Origin: Pseudomonadota bacterium
Lineage (GTDB): Bacteria; Myxococcota_A; Polyangia; Polyangiales; Polyangiaceae
Reading direction: 5' to 3'
DNA length: 64,000 bases
NCBI GenBank assembly: GCA_023431345.1
Contig: JAEYWK010000074.1
Span: forward strand, 1 to 64,000
Shown here: in pieces, positions 63,901 through 64,000 of the stretch
Layout: each line of letters opens with the position of its first letter
Numbering within the stretch: position 1 is the stretch's first letter
Translations under genes and position numbers: made by a program
The notes under the pieces: model-generated
The model's database searches: none
What the model saw: the letters and a program-made list of their open reading frames with translations, nothing else
Told to the model about the DNA's origin: nothing

Positions 63901-64000
63901 TGGTCACCCGAGAAGGCGCTGTCGATGACGAAACGCCAGGCATCCGCGTCGCGGGTGCCTCACGGCTCGCGCACGGAGAGAGTCATCGCTTTGCGTTCAA
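63901..64000 (+). CDS. truncated start of a further gene at the right edge
   Basis: A GTG at 63901 opens a frame with no stop up to the window end, beginning VVTREGAVDDETPGIRVAGA and continuing with LAHGESHRFAF. It starts 16 bases after the kinase stop, which fits co-transcription. The short sequence resembles the beginning of a small Rieske-type ferredoxin (an opening strand then L..GE...F), but this is a guess from 33 residues. Confidence 0.4.

Overview
This 64 kb window is high-GC, densely coded DNA that looks like a chromosome segment of a myxobacterium (Myxococcota, probably the Polyangiales/Sorangiineae side). The reasons are four Ser/Thr protein kinases plus a pseudokinase, an FHA-domain sigma-54 activator, a secreted trypsin with a MYXO-CTERM-like tail, several lipoproteins with long Gly/Ala/Ser linkers, a Cys-rich repeat protein, a four-helix-bundle protein gene flanked by palindromic DNA, and many GTG starts. 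I saw no rRNA, tRNA, CRISPR array, transposase or phage gene.

1-4.8 kb: a secreted Cys-rich protein resembling polymorphic-toxin tips, a DUF167 protein, a von Willebrand A lipoprotein, a frameshifted relic of a DUF1592-type secreted protein, and a seven-repeat Cys-rich protein ending in a cellulose-binding CBM3.

5-16.1 kb: the most coherent system, an organosulfur-scavenging locus. A sigma-54 activator without a sensor domain (SfnR-like) lies beside two divergent Ssu/Tau-type ABC transporters. The left set is ssuB-ssuA-ssuC on the minus strand. The right set is porin-ssuA-ssuC-ssuB, followed by a two-subunit Rieske oxygenase and an SfnB/DszC-like flavin monooxygenase homologue. The intergenic region between the two sets carries a good -24/-12 (sigma-54) promoter facing each way and a palindromic candidate activator site between them. 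A fragment of a third ssuA lies at the edge, so the locus has been rearranged.

16.4-28.4 kb: mostly housekeeping and signalling genes: an MBL-fold hydrolase, purC, a hybrid histidine kinase, an ABC-F ATPase translationally coupled to hflX, leuA, a repeat lipoprotein and a multicopper oxidase. leuA is preceded by a strong promoter, a Leu-rich leader peptide and mutually exclusive hairpins, which looks like classical attenuation.

28.5-36.4 kb: small genes including a CheX-like phosphatase domain protein, an Imm42-like immunity protein, a sugar-efflux MFS transporter, a large membrane protein, a VOC-ArsR-SRPBCC operon with a candidate ArsR operator, a Dph6-like ATP pyrophosphatase and an FHA protein.

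36.5-49.5 kb: a signalling and secretion cluster. It holds a kinase coupled to a PEGA/TPR protein, a trypsin lipoprotein, a second kinase, an overlapping trio (FHA-sigma-54 activator, periplasmic-binding-protein-like lipoprotein, MYXO-CTERM trypsin), a third kinase and a pseudokinase.

49.5-64 kb: Gly-rich and discoidin-domain lipoproteins, a repeat-rich accessory patch with a four-helix-bundle gene inside a large palindrome, an SDR dehydrogenase, a TonB/TolA-like protein, a response regulator, an operon with ctaB, a TatA-like peptide and an AarF/UbiB kinase, and a fourth Ser/Thr kinase with a coiled-coil tail. A cut-off gene starts at the right edge.

All family calls rest on reading motifs by eye. 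No alignment or database search was run, and motif positions were counted by hand.
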